In this document: piece by piece, positions 46,932 to 55,876 of the stretch | Layout of the letters: each line of letters starts with the position of its first letter | Position numbering within the stretch: the stretch's first letter is position 1 | From: Variovorax gossypii | Lineage (GTDB): Bacteria > Pseudomonadota > Gammaproteobacteria > Burkholderiales > Burkholderiaceae_C | DNA: 64,000 bases | NCBI RefSeq assembly: GCF_003965815.1 | Contig: NZ_RXOE01000005.1 | Location: 124,001 to 188,000, forward strand | Reading direction: 5' to 3' | Made by a program: the position numbers and the translations under genes | Notes under the pieces: generated by a model | Databases searched by the model: none | Told to the model about the DNA's origin: nothing | The model's input: only the letters and a program-made list of their open reading frames with translations

Positions 46932-47010
46932 TGCACATTGCCGCCCCAATCTTCGTTCTAAGGAAATCGACCTACGGAAACCACCGCAAACAAGAAGGCA
47001 GAATGCGCTC

Positions 47011-47448
47011 ATGCCAAACATCGCCTTGATCCTTAAAACCGAAATCTCCCGGGTCGCTCGCAAGGAAGTGCGAGCCGAGATCGAAACACTCAAGAAGGCA
47101 TCGGCCGCACATCGCGCCTTGATCGCCGATCTGCGTCGTCAGATAAGCGTCCTTGAGAAGGAATTGCGTCATGTGGTGAAGGGCACGACGCGCTCGACTG
47201 CGGCCACAGGTTCGGAGGATGAAGAAGCAGCCGGCACGAAGCGCCGGTTCAGCGCAGCGAGGCTGGCGGCACACCGCTCGAAGCTCGGCCTGTCCGCGGC
47301 GAACTACGGGCAGTTGGTTGGCGTCTCCGGGCAGACGATTTACCACTGGGAACAAGGAAAAGCACGCCCGCGAGCCGCGCAGCTCGAAAGTCTTGCCGCC
47401 GTGCGCGGCCTTGGTGCTCGCGAGGTTGCGCAGCGCCTCAACACGTAG
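47011..47448 (+). CDS. XRE-type helix-turn-helix protein
   Basis: This encodes 145 residues from ATG 47011 (MPNIALILKTEISRVARKEV). The N-terminal ~60 residues form a coiled coil (ETLKKASAAHRALIADLRRQ). The C-terminal half is an XRE helix-turn-helix (FSAARLAAHRSKLGLSAANY, then VGVSGQTIYHWEQGKARPR). Architecture and length match a family of small DNA-binding proteins common in Burkholderiales and Xanthomonadales whose targets are unknown. It stands alone. Confidence 0.82.
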   Translation: MPNIALILKTEISRVARKEVRAEIETLKKASAAHRALIADLRRQISVLEKELRHVVKGTTRSTAATGSEDEEAAGTKRRFSAARLAAHRSKLGLSAANYGQLVGVSGQTIYHWEQGKARPRAAQLESLAAVRGLGAREVAQRLNT

Positions 47449-47733
47449 CAGGCGCCGCCGCCTTGCTTGGGAGTGAAGCCGAAGGAAGCAGGCCAGCGCA
47501 TGCATTCGAACAAGCGTGCACGGCTCGAATGCCCGACAAAGGCCGCTGCGCCCGAATTTTTTCGGCGGAACAGGCCTCCGCCTGAATAGATCGGCAGCTT
47601 CCAACAAGAACCGATCCGACTTCTTGTTGAAACACCTCCTCTTCACAAAGCTTGTGCCAACTGCTCGTGGACACGGCGAGGCCCTGCGACGACGCCACGT
47701 CCATGCACACCGGCCGTGTCACCGCCTGCACGG

Positions 47734-48930
47734 CTAGGTCACCAGCTTGCCTGCCTCCGGAACCTTCACCGTGTACGGCAGGCAGATTCGGATCTCCGCA
47801 CCACCGCCTGCGCGTGCCGCGGCGCATGCATGTCCGCCATGTGCCTTGCAGATGGCCTGAACGACCGACAGACCCAAGCCTGTTCCGCCGGCGTGCCGCG
47901 AGCGGGACTGCTCTCCGCGCCAGAAGCGTTCGAAGAAGCGCGAGAGGTCGTCGTCCTCCGACGCGATGCCCGTCCCTCGATCGCGAACGATCAACTCGAC
48001 GCCGTGCTCCCGCGCCAGGAAGTCGACCTCCACAAGGCCCCCATCGCTTGCGTAGCGCACCGCGTTGTCGAGGAGCGCGGACAGGACCTGGCCGAGCCGG
48101 GTCCGATCAGCACGCAGCATCTGCGCAGCCGCGACATGGTTGAGGGCCCGCACGCCCCGTTCGCGCAGCGCGGGGGTCGCCCATGAGATCCTTTCGTCAA
48201 CGAACTCGCGCGCGGCGAACTCCGTGATCTCCAGCTGCAATCTGCCGCCGTGCGCAAGCGACAGGACCTGCAGGTCGCCGATGATGCGCTGGATCTGCTC
48301 GAGCTGGTCCATCACCGTGGCGATCTGGCCCTCTTCGAACGGAAACACCCGATCCACAATGCCTTGCAGCCGCCCCATCGCCGCGGTCAGAGGCGTACGC
48401 AGTTCATGCGCGATGGCCGCGCTCGAGTCGTGGAGTTCCCGGTCGTACGCTTCCAATCGTTGCGCCATCTTGTTGAAGTGCATGGCGAGGCGCTGAAGTT
48501 CGGCGGGCGCAGCCTCCAGCACCGGTGCCCGGGCGGAAAAGCGCCCGATCGACACCGACTCCGCCGCCGCCACCACATGCGAGACCGGCCGGGCAATGCG
48601 CCTTGCCAGGATCAGACCGAACACAACGACGAACGGAACAATGGCGATGCTCAGCAGCGCCTGAACGATCAGATCCTCGGTTTCGGAAGGCGGCATGAAA
48701 AGATCGCCATACATCCCGTAGATCTCCTGCAGCCGCTTCGCGTTCTCCTCCGGTGCGGCCTCGAGTCGCCGCATCTCGGCCGCAATCCCTGGAGGCAGCT
48801 TGGACTCGGCCCGGGCCTCCCAATAGCTGTAACGGGCCCACATCCCGGCCTGCACGGCAGCGGTCGCGGCAATGGCCAAGGCGACCATGCGCCAGGTGAG
48901 CCACGCCCATAGCGATCTGCGCGAGCGCAT
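47734..48930 (-). CDS. BaeS-like sensor histidine kinase
   Basis: This encodes 398 residues from ATG 48930, two bases after the response regulator stop. Two membrane helices (about 12-30 and 88-110) enclose a short periplasmic domain. A HAMP domain (ARRIARPVSHVVAAAESVSI), the phosphoacceptor H175 in AAIAHELRTPL, then the ATP-binding domain with LLDNAVRYASDGG, RDRGTGI, RFFERFWRG and GGTGLGLSVV follow. It would sense an envelope signal and phosphorylate the partner regulator. Confidence 0.93.
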   Translation of the reverse strand: MRSRRSLWAWLTWRMVALAIAATAAVQAGMWARYSYWEARAESKLPPGIAAEMRRLEAAPEENAKRLQEIYGMYGDLFMPPSETEDLIVQALLSIAIVPFVVVFGLILARRIARPVSHVVAAAESVSIGRFSARAPVLEAAPAELQRLAMHFNKMAQRLEAYDRELHDSSAAIAHELRTPLTAAMGRLQGIVDRVFPFEEGQIATVMDQLEQIQRIIGDLQVLSLAHGGRLQLEITEFAAREFVDERISWATPALRERGVRALNHVAAAQMLRADRTRLGQVLSALLDNAVRYASDGGLVEVDFLAREHGVELIVRDRGTGIASEDDDLSRFFERFWRGEQSRSRHAGGTGLGLSVVQAICKAHGGHACAAARAGGGAEIRICLPYTVKVPEAGKLVT

Positions 48931-48932
48931 CG

Positions 48933-49622
48933 CTACAAGCCGCCCAGACGATAGCCGACGCCGCGAACGGCAAGGGGAACGCCCATGACGCCACGCTCCT
49001 CCAGCTTGCGCCGCAGGTTGTGCACGTGCGTGTCGACGACCCGTTCGAGCGCATCGCTTTCGGGCAGGCAAGCCTGCAGGAGCTCGAACCGGCTGAAGGC
49101 CTTGCGCGGATGTCGCATCATGGTCGACAGCAGCTTGAATTCGGTGATCGTCAGTTCCAGCGGATTCGAGTCACCCTCGACATGCGCGCTCACGGCATCG
49201 AGGTCGAGTTCGAGCACGCCCTGAGAAAGCCGGGACTGGGGTGCGAAGGAAGGCGTGCGGGAACGCCTGAGGACCACCTGCACGCGCGCAACGACTTCCT
49301 TCGGATTGAAGGGCTTGACCACGTAGTCGTCCGCGCCGTAGCGAAGCGCCCCGAGCTTCTCTGCCTCGTCGTTGATGGCCGTCACCATGATGACCGGGAC
49401 ATCGCCCGCGCGGCGCATGGCAGCCAGCACTTCGCTGCCGCTCAGTCTCGGCAGCATGTAGTCCAGGAGCACCAGCGTCGGCTGCCACTGCCCGAACATC
49501 CGAAGGGCCTCCTCGCCATCACGGCAGTGCGCCGTTTGATATCCCTCGTGACGCAGGTAGGCGGAAAGCACCTCGGCAATCTGAGGGTCGTCTTCAACTA
49601 TCAGGATACGTTCGTCGGCCAT
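48933..49622 (-). CDS. OmpR-family response regulator, BaeR-like
   Basis: This encodes 229 residues. The receiver domain has the acidic pair EDD (10-12), phosphoacceptor D54 in LLDYMLP, and the Lys of KPFNPKE. The OmpR winged helix follows (LTITEFKLLSTMMRHPRKAF, VVDTHVHNLRRKLEERG). It is the first gene of a two-gene operon with the kinase and divergent from the PvdE-like exporter gene, which makes that exporter a possible target. Confidence 0.94.
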   Translation of the reverse strand: MADERILIVEDDPQIAEVLSAYLRHEGYQTAHCRDGEEALRMFGQWQPTLVLLDYMLPRLSGSEVLAAMRRAGDVPVIMVTAINDEAEKLGALRYGADDYVVKPFNPKEVVARVQVVLRRSRTPSFAPQSRLSQGVLELDLDAVSAHVEGDSNPLELTITEFKLLSTMMRHPRKAFSRFELLQACLPESDALERVVDTHVHNLRRKLEERGVMGVPLAVRGVGYRLGGL

Positions 49623-49955
49623 AGAGCAATCAGTGCACGCCGCCAGGGCAGCGGCGTCTTCCGCTGTCAGGGCTGAAGAGTTGCCTTCGGCGGGGTGCGC
49701 ATTATCCGGCGCGTTCGGGCAATCTCACCCCCTTAAACCCCGCCCTTTTGTCATGGGCATTTGCCTCGTGTAGCAGCCGTCGAACATTGCCGCGATCTTG
49801 ATCAAATCTTGGCAATTTGTGCAGCAATCCTTCATCCGACAACGCAAGAATGCGGCAGGACATGCATGTGGGGCACAGCACCAAACACCCGCTGAACGCA
49901 GTACCTCGTCAAGCCACGCCGCAGCCATGGCCAGATATCCCGCCTTCATCGTTGC
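49623..49955. promoter_or_regulatory. divergent promoter region, regulator and exporter
   Basis: These 333 bp separate the two-component operon from the exporter gene and must contain both promoters. An AT-richer part lies around 49790-49830. I see no clear regulator dyad apart from an isolated TTGATCAA at 49798. Confidence 0.4.
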
Positions 49956-51656
49956 ATGCTGCGTGTCGTGCCCCCGGATGCATCGCCCTTGAACAGATCC
50001 TCGACGTTCACCGCTGAAACTCGGCGCCTGCTCAGGCCCTTCGCATACGTGGTCGTCCTGGCGACGATGCTGGGATGCATGAGTGGCGTGGCTACGGCGC
50101 TCTTGTTGGAACAGATCAACAGCGCCTTGCACGGCAGCTCGGCGATCGCGCGCTCCACTGCGGTCGGATTGGCTGCGTTGGGGTTGCTCGCGGTCGGCAG
50201 CCATGCGCTGGCTGGCATCGTGAACAGCTTCACAGGCCAGAGGGTCGTCGCAGCGCTGCGCAAGGATGTCTCACTCAGGATCCTGCATGCGCCCGTTGCC
50301 TCGATCGAGCACATGAAGAGCCACCGCCTGCAGGCGATCCTCAACGAGGACATCAACACCATCAGCACATTCACCGCGGAGTTCGCCGGCCATGCCTCCG
50401 CATTTGCAGTCACTGCTGGCTGCGCGATCTACTTGCTGAAACTTTCTCCTGTCCTCTTCATGCTGAGCGCCGTAGCCATCGGGGTCGGCATCGTTTTCAC
50501 CTACCTCGCGGCGAAGATCTGGATTCGCGATTTCAACGCGGCTCGCGTGGCTGAGGATGATCTTCAGAAACAGTATCGCGCTGTGATCGAGGGGGCCAAG
50601 GAGCTGCGTTTGAACCGGCATCGGCGCGCGCATGTGCATGGCCTCCGACTGGCAAGCGCCGCCGACGAAGTGGCGCGCCGCAATGCCCGTGCACTCAGCC
50701 TGTTCTGGGCTGCCGAGGGCACCAATTCGGCGCTGTTCTTTCTGGTGGTGCTGACGATCCTGATAGCGCGCCCCTGGCTGGCCCTCGACGCCGAAGTCGC
50801 CAGTGGCTTCGTGATCGTGCTGCTCTTCGTGAAGGGGCCGATCGAAGAACTGGCATCCCTGTTGCCATTCTTCAGCCAAGCTCAGGTGGCCTTCCGCCGG
50901 ATCGCGCGCTTGTCTGCCGACTTCTCAAGAGAGAAAGAGGCTCTTGCGTCCGATCCGGTGCAAGTTGCAGCACTGGCCGGCCACATCGAACTGCGCCAGG
51001 TGCACTACCGCTTCGATGCGCCCGGCGGGGGGCCCGCACCGTTCGAGCTAGGCCCCATCGATCTGCGGATCCAGCGAGGCGAGACCCTGTTCATCGTGGG
51101 CGGAAACGGAAGTGGGAAGACCACCCTCGTCAAGCTGCTCCTGGGCCTGTACCGTCCAAGCCAAGGACAAGTCCTGCTCGATGGGGTGGCGGTGGACGAC
51201 TCTCTGCGTGAAGCCTACCGCGCACTGTTCTCCGCCATCTTCTCCGACTACTTCCTGTTCGACGAACTCGTTGACCCCAGTCCTGAACAACAGCGTACAG
51301 CCAAGGCCCTTCTCGAACGGTTGAAGATCTCGGGCAAGACGGAATTGGCAGAAGGGGCGTTCTCCACGACCGATCTATCAACCGGCCAGCGCAAGCGGCT
51401 TGCCCTGATCCATGCGTGGCTGGAGGACCGCCCGGTGATGCTGTTCGATGAATGGGCGGCGGACCAGGACCCCGAGTTCCGGCAAGTGTTCTATCTGGAA
51501 CTGCTGCCGGAGCTCAAGCGGCTGGGAAAGACGCTGATCGTGATCTCTCATGACGATCGCTACTTCGGCGCCGCGGACCGTGTGATCCGCCTCGTTCAAG
51601 GCCAGATCGCCGACGAAGTGTTCCCCTTTCGGCAAGGTATGCGGACGTCGCCATGA
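49956..51656 (+). CDS. PvdE/SyrD-like cyclic-peptide ABC exporter
   Basis: This encodes 566 residues with a six-helix membrane domain (PFAYVVVLATMLGCMSGVA onward) fused to an ATPase: Walker A IVGGNGSGKTTLVKLLL, signature DLSTGQRKRLALIHAW in place of LSGGQ, Walker B PVMLFDEWAADQDPEF and the H-loop ISHDDRYF. The STGQRKR signature and DEWAADQDPxF are specific to the cyclic peptide/siderophore exporters of the PvdE-SyrD group. No NRPS gene is in view, so the cargo is unknown. Confidence 0.9.
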   Translation: MLRVVPPDASPLNRSSTFTAETRRLLRPFAYVVVLATMLGCMSGVATALLLEQINSALHGSSAIARSTAVGLAALGLLAVGSHALAGIVNSFTGQRVVAALRKDVSLRILHAPVASIEHMKSHRLQAILNEDINTISTFTAEFAGHASAFAVTAGCAIYLLKLSPVLFMLSAVAIGVGIVFTYLAAKIWIRDFNAARVAEDDLQKQYRAVIEGAKELRLNRHRRAHVHGLRLASAADEVARRNARALSLFWAAEGTNSALFFLVVLTILIARPWLALDAEVASGFVIVLLFVKGPIEELASLLPFFSQAQVAFRRIARLSADFSREKEALASDPVQVAALAGHIELRQVHYRFDAPGGGPAPFELGPIDLRIQRGETLFIVGGNGSGKTTLVKLLLGLYRPSQGQVLLDGVAVDDSLREAYRALFSAIFSDYFLFDELVDPSPEQQRTAKALLERLKISGKTELAEGAFSTTDLSTGQRKRLALIHAWLEDRPVMLFDEWAADQDPEFRQVFYLELLPELKRLGKTLIVISHDDRYFGAADRVIRLVQGQIADEVFPFRQGMRTSP

Positions 51657-51769
51657 AATCCACCACCGGCTCGTTTTCAGTCCCTCCAGCCATCCGGGAT
51701 TTCCCGCGGATGATGTATCAATATGTTCCATATATTCGGCACTCCTTAAAACAAAAGGAGAAACCAGCC

Positions 51770-52909
51770 ATGAACTCAGGGAGACTCGCACGGTGGTTCG
51801 CAATCATCGCGATCACCGCGGGAACGACGGGCCAGGCATTCGCTCTCGAGGTCGTGGTCGGTCAAGTGGGTCCCATGCGCGGTCTGGAGGCCAAGCAGGG
51901 GCAGGGCTACGCCGCTGGAATGCGCTTGGCGTTCGAGACCGTGAACCGCCGAGGTGGCGTGAATGGCCACACCTTCGCGCTGGCGACCGAAGACGACGGC
52001 AGCCGACCGGAATCCACCGTCGAACAGACCCGCAAGCTGCTCGCTGAAAAGCGCCCGCTGGTGCTGGCCGGCTACTTCGGAAGCCAGAACCTGCGCGAGT
52101 TGTTGGCCTCGCGGCAGCTGGAACAGCAGCGCATCGCGCTGGTGGGGTACCGTACCACCGACATCGCACCCGCACACACGCACCTCTTCAACGTACGGGC
52201 CGACATCCCGGGCGAACTGGCCAAGCTGACCAGCCAGCTCGCGACCGTCGGCGTCACCAAGCTGGGCTTGCTCTACGAGGCGGGCCCCGGGGCCGATGCA
52301 ATCGTCGCGGCCGCCGATCAGGCGGCTGCGCAGGCCAAGGTACGCTTCGTGACGCGTACCTCCTACGCAGGCGGCAGCCGCAGCGCGAGCACGTCGATCG
52401 CCGACGCAGTGCAGGTGTTCAGCAAGTCTGCGCCGCAGGCCATCATCCTGGTGGTCAATGGCGCGCCGACCGCAGCGTTCATCGAGGCCTATCGGATCAG
52501 TGGCGGCACGGCGCAGCTCTTCGCCTACTCGGGCGCGGACATCGAACAGCTGTCACAGCGCCTGGGCGAGGACCACCTGAAGGGCGTGGTCATCTCCCAA
52601 GTCACGCCGAATCCCTACAAAAGCACCAGCCGTCTGGTGCGCGAGTTCACCGAAGCCGTGGCCCAGCAAAAGCCAAAAGAGCCCAAAAGCTACGTGATGA
52701 TGGAAGGCTATATCACGGGGCGCGTGATCGTGGAAGCAGTGCAGCGCCAGGGCCGCGCGCCCACGCGCGAAGGCATGATCGCCGCGCTGAACGCGATGAA
52801 CGACTACGACCTCGGGGACTACGTCATCGGCTTCAGCGGCGGCTCGCGCAACGGCTCGAAGTTCGTCGAGCTTTCGATCGTGAGCAGCAGCGGCAAGGTT
52901 CAGCAGTGA
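51770..52909 (+). CDS. LivK-type ABC substrate-binding protein
   Basis: This encodes 379 residues from ATG 51770 with AAAGGAG before it and a signal peptide (WFAIIAITAGTTGQAFA). The mature chain is a two-lobe Peripla_BP_6 domain: VVVGQVGPMRGLEAKQGQGY, LAFETVNRRGGVNGH and LVLAGYFGSQNLRELL. Ligands of the family include branched-chain amino acids, amides and aromatic acids. It follows the exporter by 113 bp, with an AT-rich stretch at 51718-51740 that suits its own promoter. No permease genes are nearby. Confidence 0.9.
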   Translation: MNSGRLARWFAIIAITAGTTGQAFALEVVVGQVGPMRGLEAKQGQGYAAGMRLAFETVNRRGGVNGHTFALATEDDGSRPESTVEQTRKLLAEKRPLVLAGYFGSQNLRELLASRQLEQQRIALVGYRTTDIAPAHTHLFNVRADIPGELAKLTSQLATVGVTKLGLLYEAGPGADAIVAAADQAAAQAKVRFVTRTSYAGGSRSASTSIADAVQVFSKSAPQAIILVVNGAPTAAFIEAYRISGGTAQLFAYSGADIEQLSQRLGEDHLKGVVISQVTPNPYKSTSRLVREFTEAVAQQKPKEPKSYVMMEGYITGRVIVEAVQRQGRAPTREGMIAALNAMNDYDLGDYVIGFSGGSRNGSKFVELSIVSSSGKVQQ

Positions 52910-53070
52910 CCGGAACCAGCGACACCCCTGTCACTCGGGAATCTTGCGATCCCATGCGCTTTGCGAATGACAGTTGGTGCTGTCCCAGATTGAGTCCCGC
53001 ACAGCGGGCGAGCGCATGACATCCGATGAGACCGATGAGCAAGCAGGCGCGCCTGCGAAATCCCGGCCAC

Positions 53071-53901
53071 CTATTCCGGCAGCACAGGTGCCGGGCTTCT
53101 GACCATCAGCTTGACTGCGTAGGGACCGACGCTGTTGAGCTTCGAGGCACCGTACAGAAACTCACCCGTGTGCCTGAAACCAAAGCCCTTGAAGACACGG
53201 GCGTCGTTGCGATCCGGGTTGCTGCTCTGGAGCAGGTAGAAGAGTCCGTGGACGTCGGCCAATCGCTGGAAGGGCCGCGACATTCGCGAAGCGACGCGCT
53301 TTTGCTCGTGGTCCGGCCGCACGCAGACCATGCCGCCATAGATGCATCGCGAGGGGATCCCCTCGCGCACACGCATGGCATGGGTCGCGCGCTGCAAGGC
53401 GATCGAGGCACTCTGGGCCGCCAGGGTCCGGCGCAACCCGTAGGCGCGCAGGGCGGCCGGCGCACCCACCGTCAAATCATGGAAGAAGCTCGCTCCCGAC
53501 GAAGCGGCGCTCGGCAAGGTCCTGAGCGCCGCACCGCGGACCGTGCGGCCGCCTTGGCCTTCGTCGCACGCGGTCTCCAGAACGACCACGCCGCCCGCAC
53601 GCAACGCCGCTCGCAGCAGGTAGTGGATGACGCGCGCGATCTTGCGCTCGGCATCGACGAAGTCGCCCGAACCGATGCGGCTGACGTCAGCCGGCCTCAG
53701 CCATGCGATCCAGGCCTTGTCGCGGTTGCGCACGAACGCCTGCGCCATCACCTGGGCCGCCTGCACCAGCTCGTGCGCTGTCGCGACGATGTGAACCCGG
53801 GGTGTCCCCGGCTCCGCCTCGCTGGCGATGTTCTGTTCCTCGATCAGCTCGGCCAGGCTCCGGAGAATGGCGGCCTCGATGTTCAGCCGGATGGCGGACA
53901 T
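53071..53901 (-). CDS. GNAT-like acyltransferase, last gene of the operon
   Basis: This encodes 276 residues. Only the C-terminal part is recognisable: VCVRPDHEQKRVASRM resembles the acyl-CoA-binding turn, and SSNPDRNDARVFKGFGF matches the N-x-x-A-x-x-x-F/Y-x-x-x-GF end of GNAT acetyltransferases. The N-terminal half (ELVQAAQVMAQAFVRNRDKA) is not assigned. It starts 6 bp after the decarboxylase stop, so both are translated together; it may acylate the amine that enzyme makes. That pairing is inference. Confidence 0.6.
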   Translation of the reverse strand: MSAIRLNIEAAILRSLAELIEEQNIASEAEPGTPRVHIVATAHELVQAAQVMAQAFVRNRDKAWIAWLRPADVSRIGSGDFVDAERKIARVIHYLLRAALRAGGVVVLETACDEGQGGRTVRGAALRTLPSAASSGASFFHDLTVGAPAALRAYGLRRTLAAQSASIALQRATHAMRVREGIPSRCIYGGMVCVRPDHEQKRVASRMSRPFQRLADVHGLFYLLQSSNPDRNDARVFKGFGFRHTGEFLYGASKLNSVGPYAVKLMVRSPAPVLPE

Positions 53902-53907
53902 GCTGGC

Positions 53908-55044
53908 TCAGCCCGCTTCGTGCGCGTCGAGCGTCACCAGGTGATCCACCGAAAAGCCGTTGAACGCGCAGCGCACGCTCTCCGAATAGGCGCCCACATG
54001 CTGGAACTCGATCCAGTCGCCTTCACGGAGGTGCTCGGGCAGCGCGTACGGGAACGCGAGCCGGTCGTTGCTGTCGCAGGTCGGCCCGAACACCACGAAC
54101 TCGCGCTGCCCGCCGGCCGTCGCGTCATCGATGGGTTCACCGCCGCGCCATGCCCGCACCGGCAGCTGGAAGAACTGCTGTGCCGGCAGCAGCCCGCCGA
54201 AGATGCCGGCGCCGCAGTACAGCGCCCGGTCCTTGCGCAGGATGACGCGTGCGAAGAGCGACATGCAGTCGTAGGCCAGCACGCGCCCCGGCTCGCACAG
54301 CAGTTCCACGCGCTTGAGCGTCGCGCACGAGGCGACGAACTCGCCCAACCGCTGGAGCAGGGCCGCAGGCGGCGGCATCGGCATGTTGTCGTAGCGCGCA
54401 GGAAAGCCCCCGCCGATGTCGAGCGAGGCCACACGGGCGTCGGCCCGTTCGATCAGCCGGGCGGCCGTCTGCATCGCCGTGAGGTAGGGCTCGATGCTGA
54501 TCGTCTGCGAGCCGGGGTGGAACGCTAGGCCTGACGACCATGCGGTCTGCGCCGCGATGCGCTGGAGCAGCCGCAGCGTCTCCTCGTGCGAGGCGCCGAA
54601 CTTGCTGTTCAGGTCGTAAAGCGCGTCAGAAGCTCCCGAATGAAAGCGCACGTGGACGCGCAGCGAAGGCTCCCCGGTGGGCAGCACCTCGAGCAGCTTG
54701 TCGAGCTCCGCGGCGCAGTCGACCACGAAGTCCCTCAGGCCCAGTTCGCGCCAGGCGCGCTCAATGTCACGACGCGACTTCGCGGGGTTCATGAACCAGC
54801 TTCGCGCACCCGGTGCCTCGGCCTGCACGAGCAGGGCCTCTGCGATCGAGGCCACGTCGAAGCCCGCGACGCCGGCGGCGCGCACGCTCGAGATCACCTG
54901 CGGCAACGGGTTCGCCTTCACGGCATACAGCACGCTGCCTGGAAAGCCTTCCACGAAGTCCCGGGTCGCGCGCATCAGGCGCGCGGGATTGAATGTGTAG
55001 AACGCATCGAACTCCGTCGTGCGCAGGGCGGTGTCGAACTCCAT
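53908..55044 (-). CDS. PLP group IV (alanine-racemase-fold) decarboxylase
   Basis: This encodes 378 residues. PLP lysine K43 lies in YAVKANP; HPGSQ, SLDIGGGFP and LLCEPGR follow as in ornithine/diaminopimelate decarboxylases. C323 in GPTCDSNDRL is the catalytic cysteine-Asp motif (CDxxD) of ornithine-type enzymes. The expected reaction is decarboxylation of ornithine, lysine or a related diamino acid. The short length fits bacterial ornithine decarboxylase-like enzymes. It lies 46 bp downstream of the HAD gene in the long operon. Confidence 0.9.
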   Translation of the reverse strand: MEFDTALRTTEFDAFYTFNPARLMRATRDFVEGFPGSVLYAVKANPLPQVISSVRAAGVAGFDVASIAEALLVQAEAPGARSWFMNPAKSRRDIERAWRELGLRDFVVDCAAELDKLLEVLPTGEPSLRVHVRFHSGASDALYDLNSKFGASHEETLRLLQRIAAQTAWSSGLAFHPGSQTISIEPYLTAMQTAARLIERADARVASLDIGGGFPARYDNMPMPPPAALLQRLGEFVASCATLKRVELLCEPGRVLAYDCMSLFARVILRKDRALYCGAGIFGGLLPAQQFFQLPVRAWRGGEPIDDATAGGQREFVVFGPTCDSNDRLAFPYALPEHLREGDWIEFQHVGAYSESVRCAFNGFSVDHLVTLDAHEAG

Positions 55045-55090
55045 GGTGCCTGTCCCTCGTGAATCTTGTGATGTGTTTCCGGTCGTCCGC

Positions 55091-55876
55091 TCAGCGTGCG
55101 AGATGACCCGCGTCGCGCAGGTAGGGCATCAGGCCGGCGATGCTCTGGAGCTCCGCACTCGGAGCGGCTGCCTCCGATGCGCGCGGTGTCTCGCCCTTGC
55201 CGGTGCGCACCAGCACGCTCGCGATGCCCGAGGCCCTCGCACCTTCGATGTCGGTGAGCAGGTCGTCGCCCACCACCAGCGCCTCGTCGGCCGTGACACC
55301 GACCGCATCGAGCGCAGCCTGGAAGAACACGGGGGAGGGCTTGCCCGTGACGACAGCCGTCTGGCCCGCCGCGGCCTCCAGCCCCACGATGAACGCGCCC
55401 GCGTCCAGCCGCGCGGGACCCTCACCATCGAACCAGTAGAGGTTGCGATGCGGCACCACCAGCCGCGCGCCATCGCGCAGCATGCGAAAGACATCGTTGA
55501 GCAGCGCATAGTCGAAGCGTTCGGCCACGTCGCCGACCACAACGAAGTCGGGCTGGCGGTCGTCCCGGCGGATGCCCTCGAAGAGGCCGGCCATCGCATC
55601 GGGCACCAGCAGGTGACAGGACGCGCCAGGCTGGCCGCGGATATGGGCGCTGCAGGCCATGCCCGCGGTCTGGATGGCATCCTCGGGCACGAGGATGCCG
55701 CCCGCGCGCAGCCCCGCGGCGATGTGATGCGGCAACCTGGCGCTGATGTTGGTCAGCAGCCGCACCGCGAGGCCCGCTTCCGCGGCCTCTTGCAGCGCCC
55801 GGTTCGCTCCGACGATCGCCTCGCCCCGAAAAATCAGGGTGCCGTCGATGTCGATGAGCAGCGCCTTCAGTGCCAT
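55091..55876 (-). CDS. HAD-IIA phosphatase
   Basis: This encodes 261 residues from ATG 55876. HAD motif I is LLIDIDGTLIF, motif II is RLLTNISAR, the type IIA cap contains VVVGDVAERFDYALLNDVF, motif III is TGKPSPVFF and motif IV is VVGDDLLTDIEGAR. Relatives (NagD, LHPP, phosphoglycolate phosphatase-like) hydrolyse small phosphate esters. It overlaps the alkaline-phosphatase-superfamily gene by 10 bp. Confidence 0.92.
   Translation of the reverse strand: MALKALLIDIDGTLIFRGEAIVGANRALQEAAEAGLAVRLLTNISARLPHHIAAGLRAGGILVPEDAIQTAGMACSAHIRGQPGASCHLLVPDAMAGLFEGIRRDDRQPDFVVVGDVAERFDYALLNDVFRMLRDGARLVVPHRNLYWFDGEGPARLDAGAFIVGLEAAAGQTAVVTGKPSPVFFQAALDAVGVTADEALVVGDDLLTDIEGARASGIASVLVRTGKGETPRASEAAAPSAELQSIAGLMPYLRDAGHLAR

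Noticed and set aside
49798..49805. TTGATCAA resembling an FNR/ANR half-site
   Set aside because: The second half-site at the required distance is missing, so there is no support for oxygen control.
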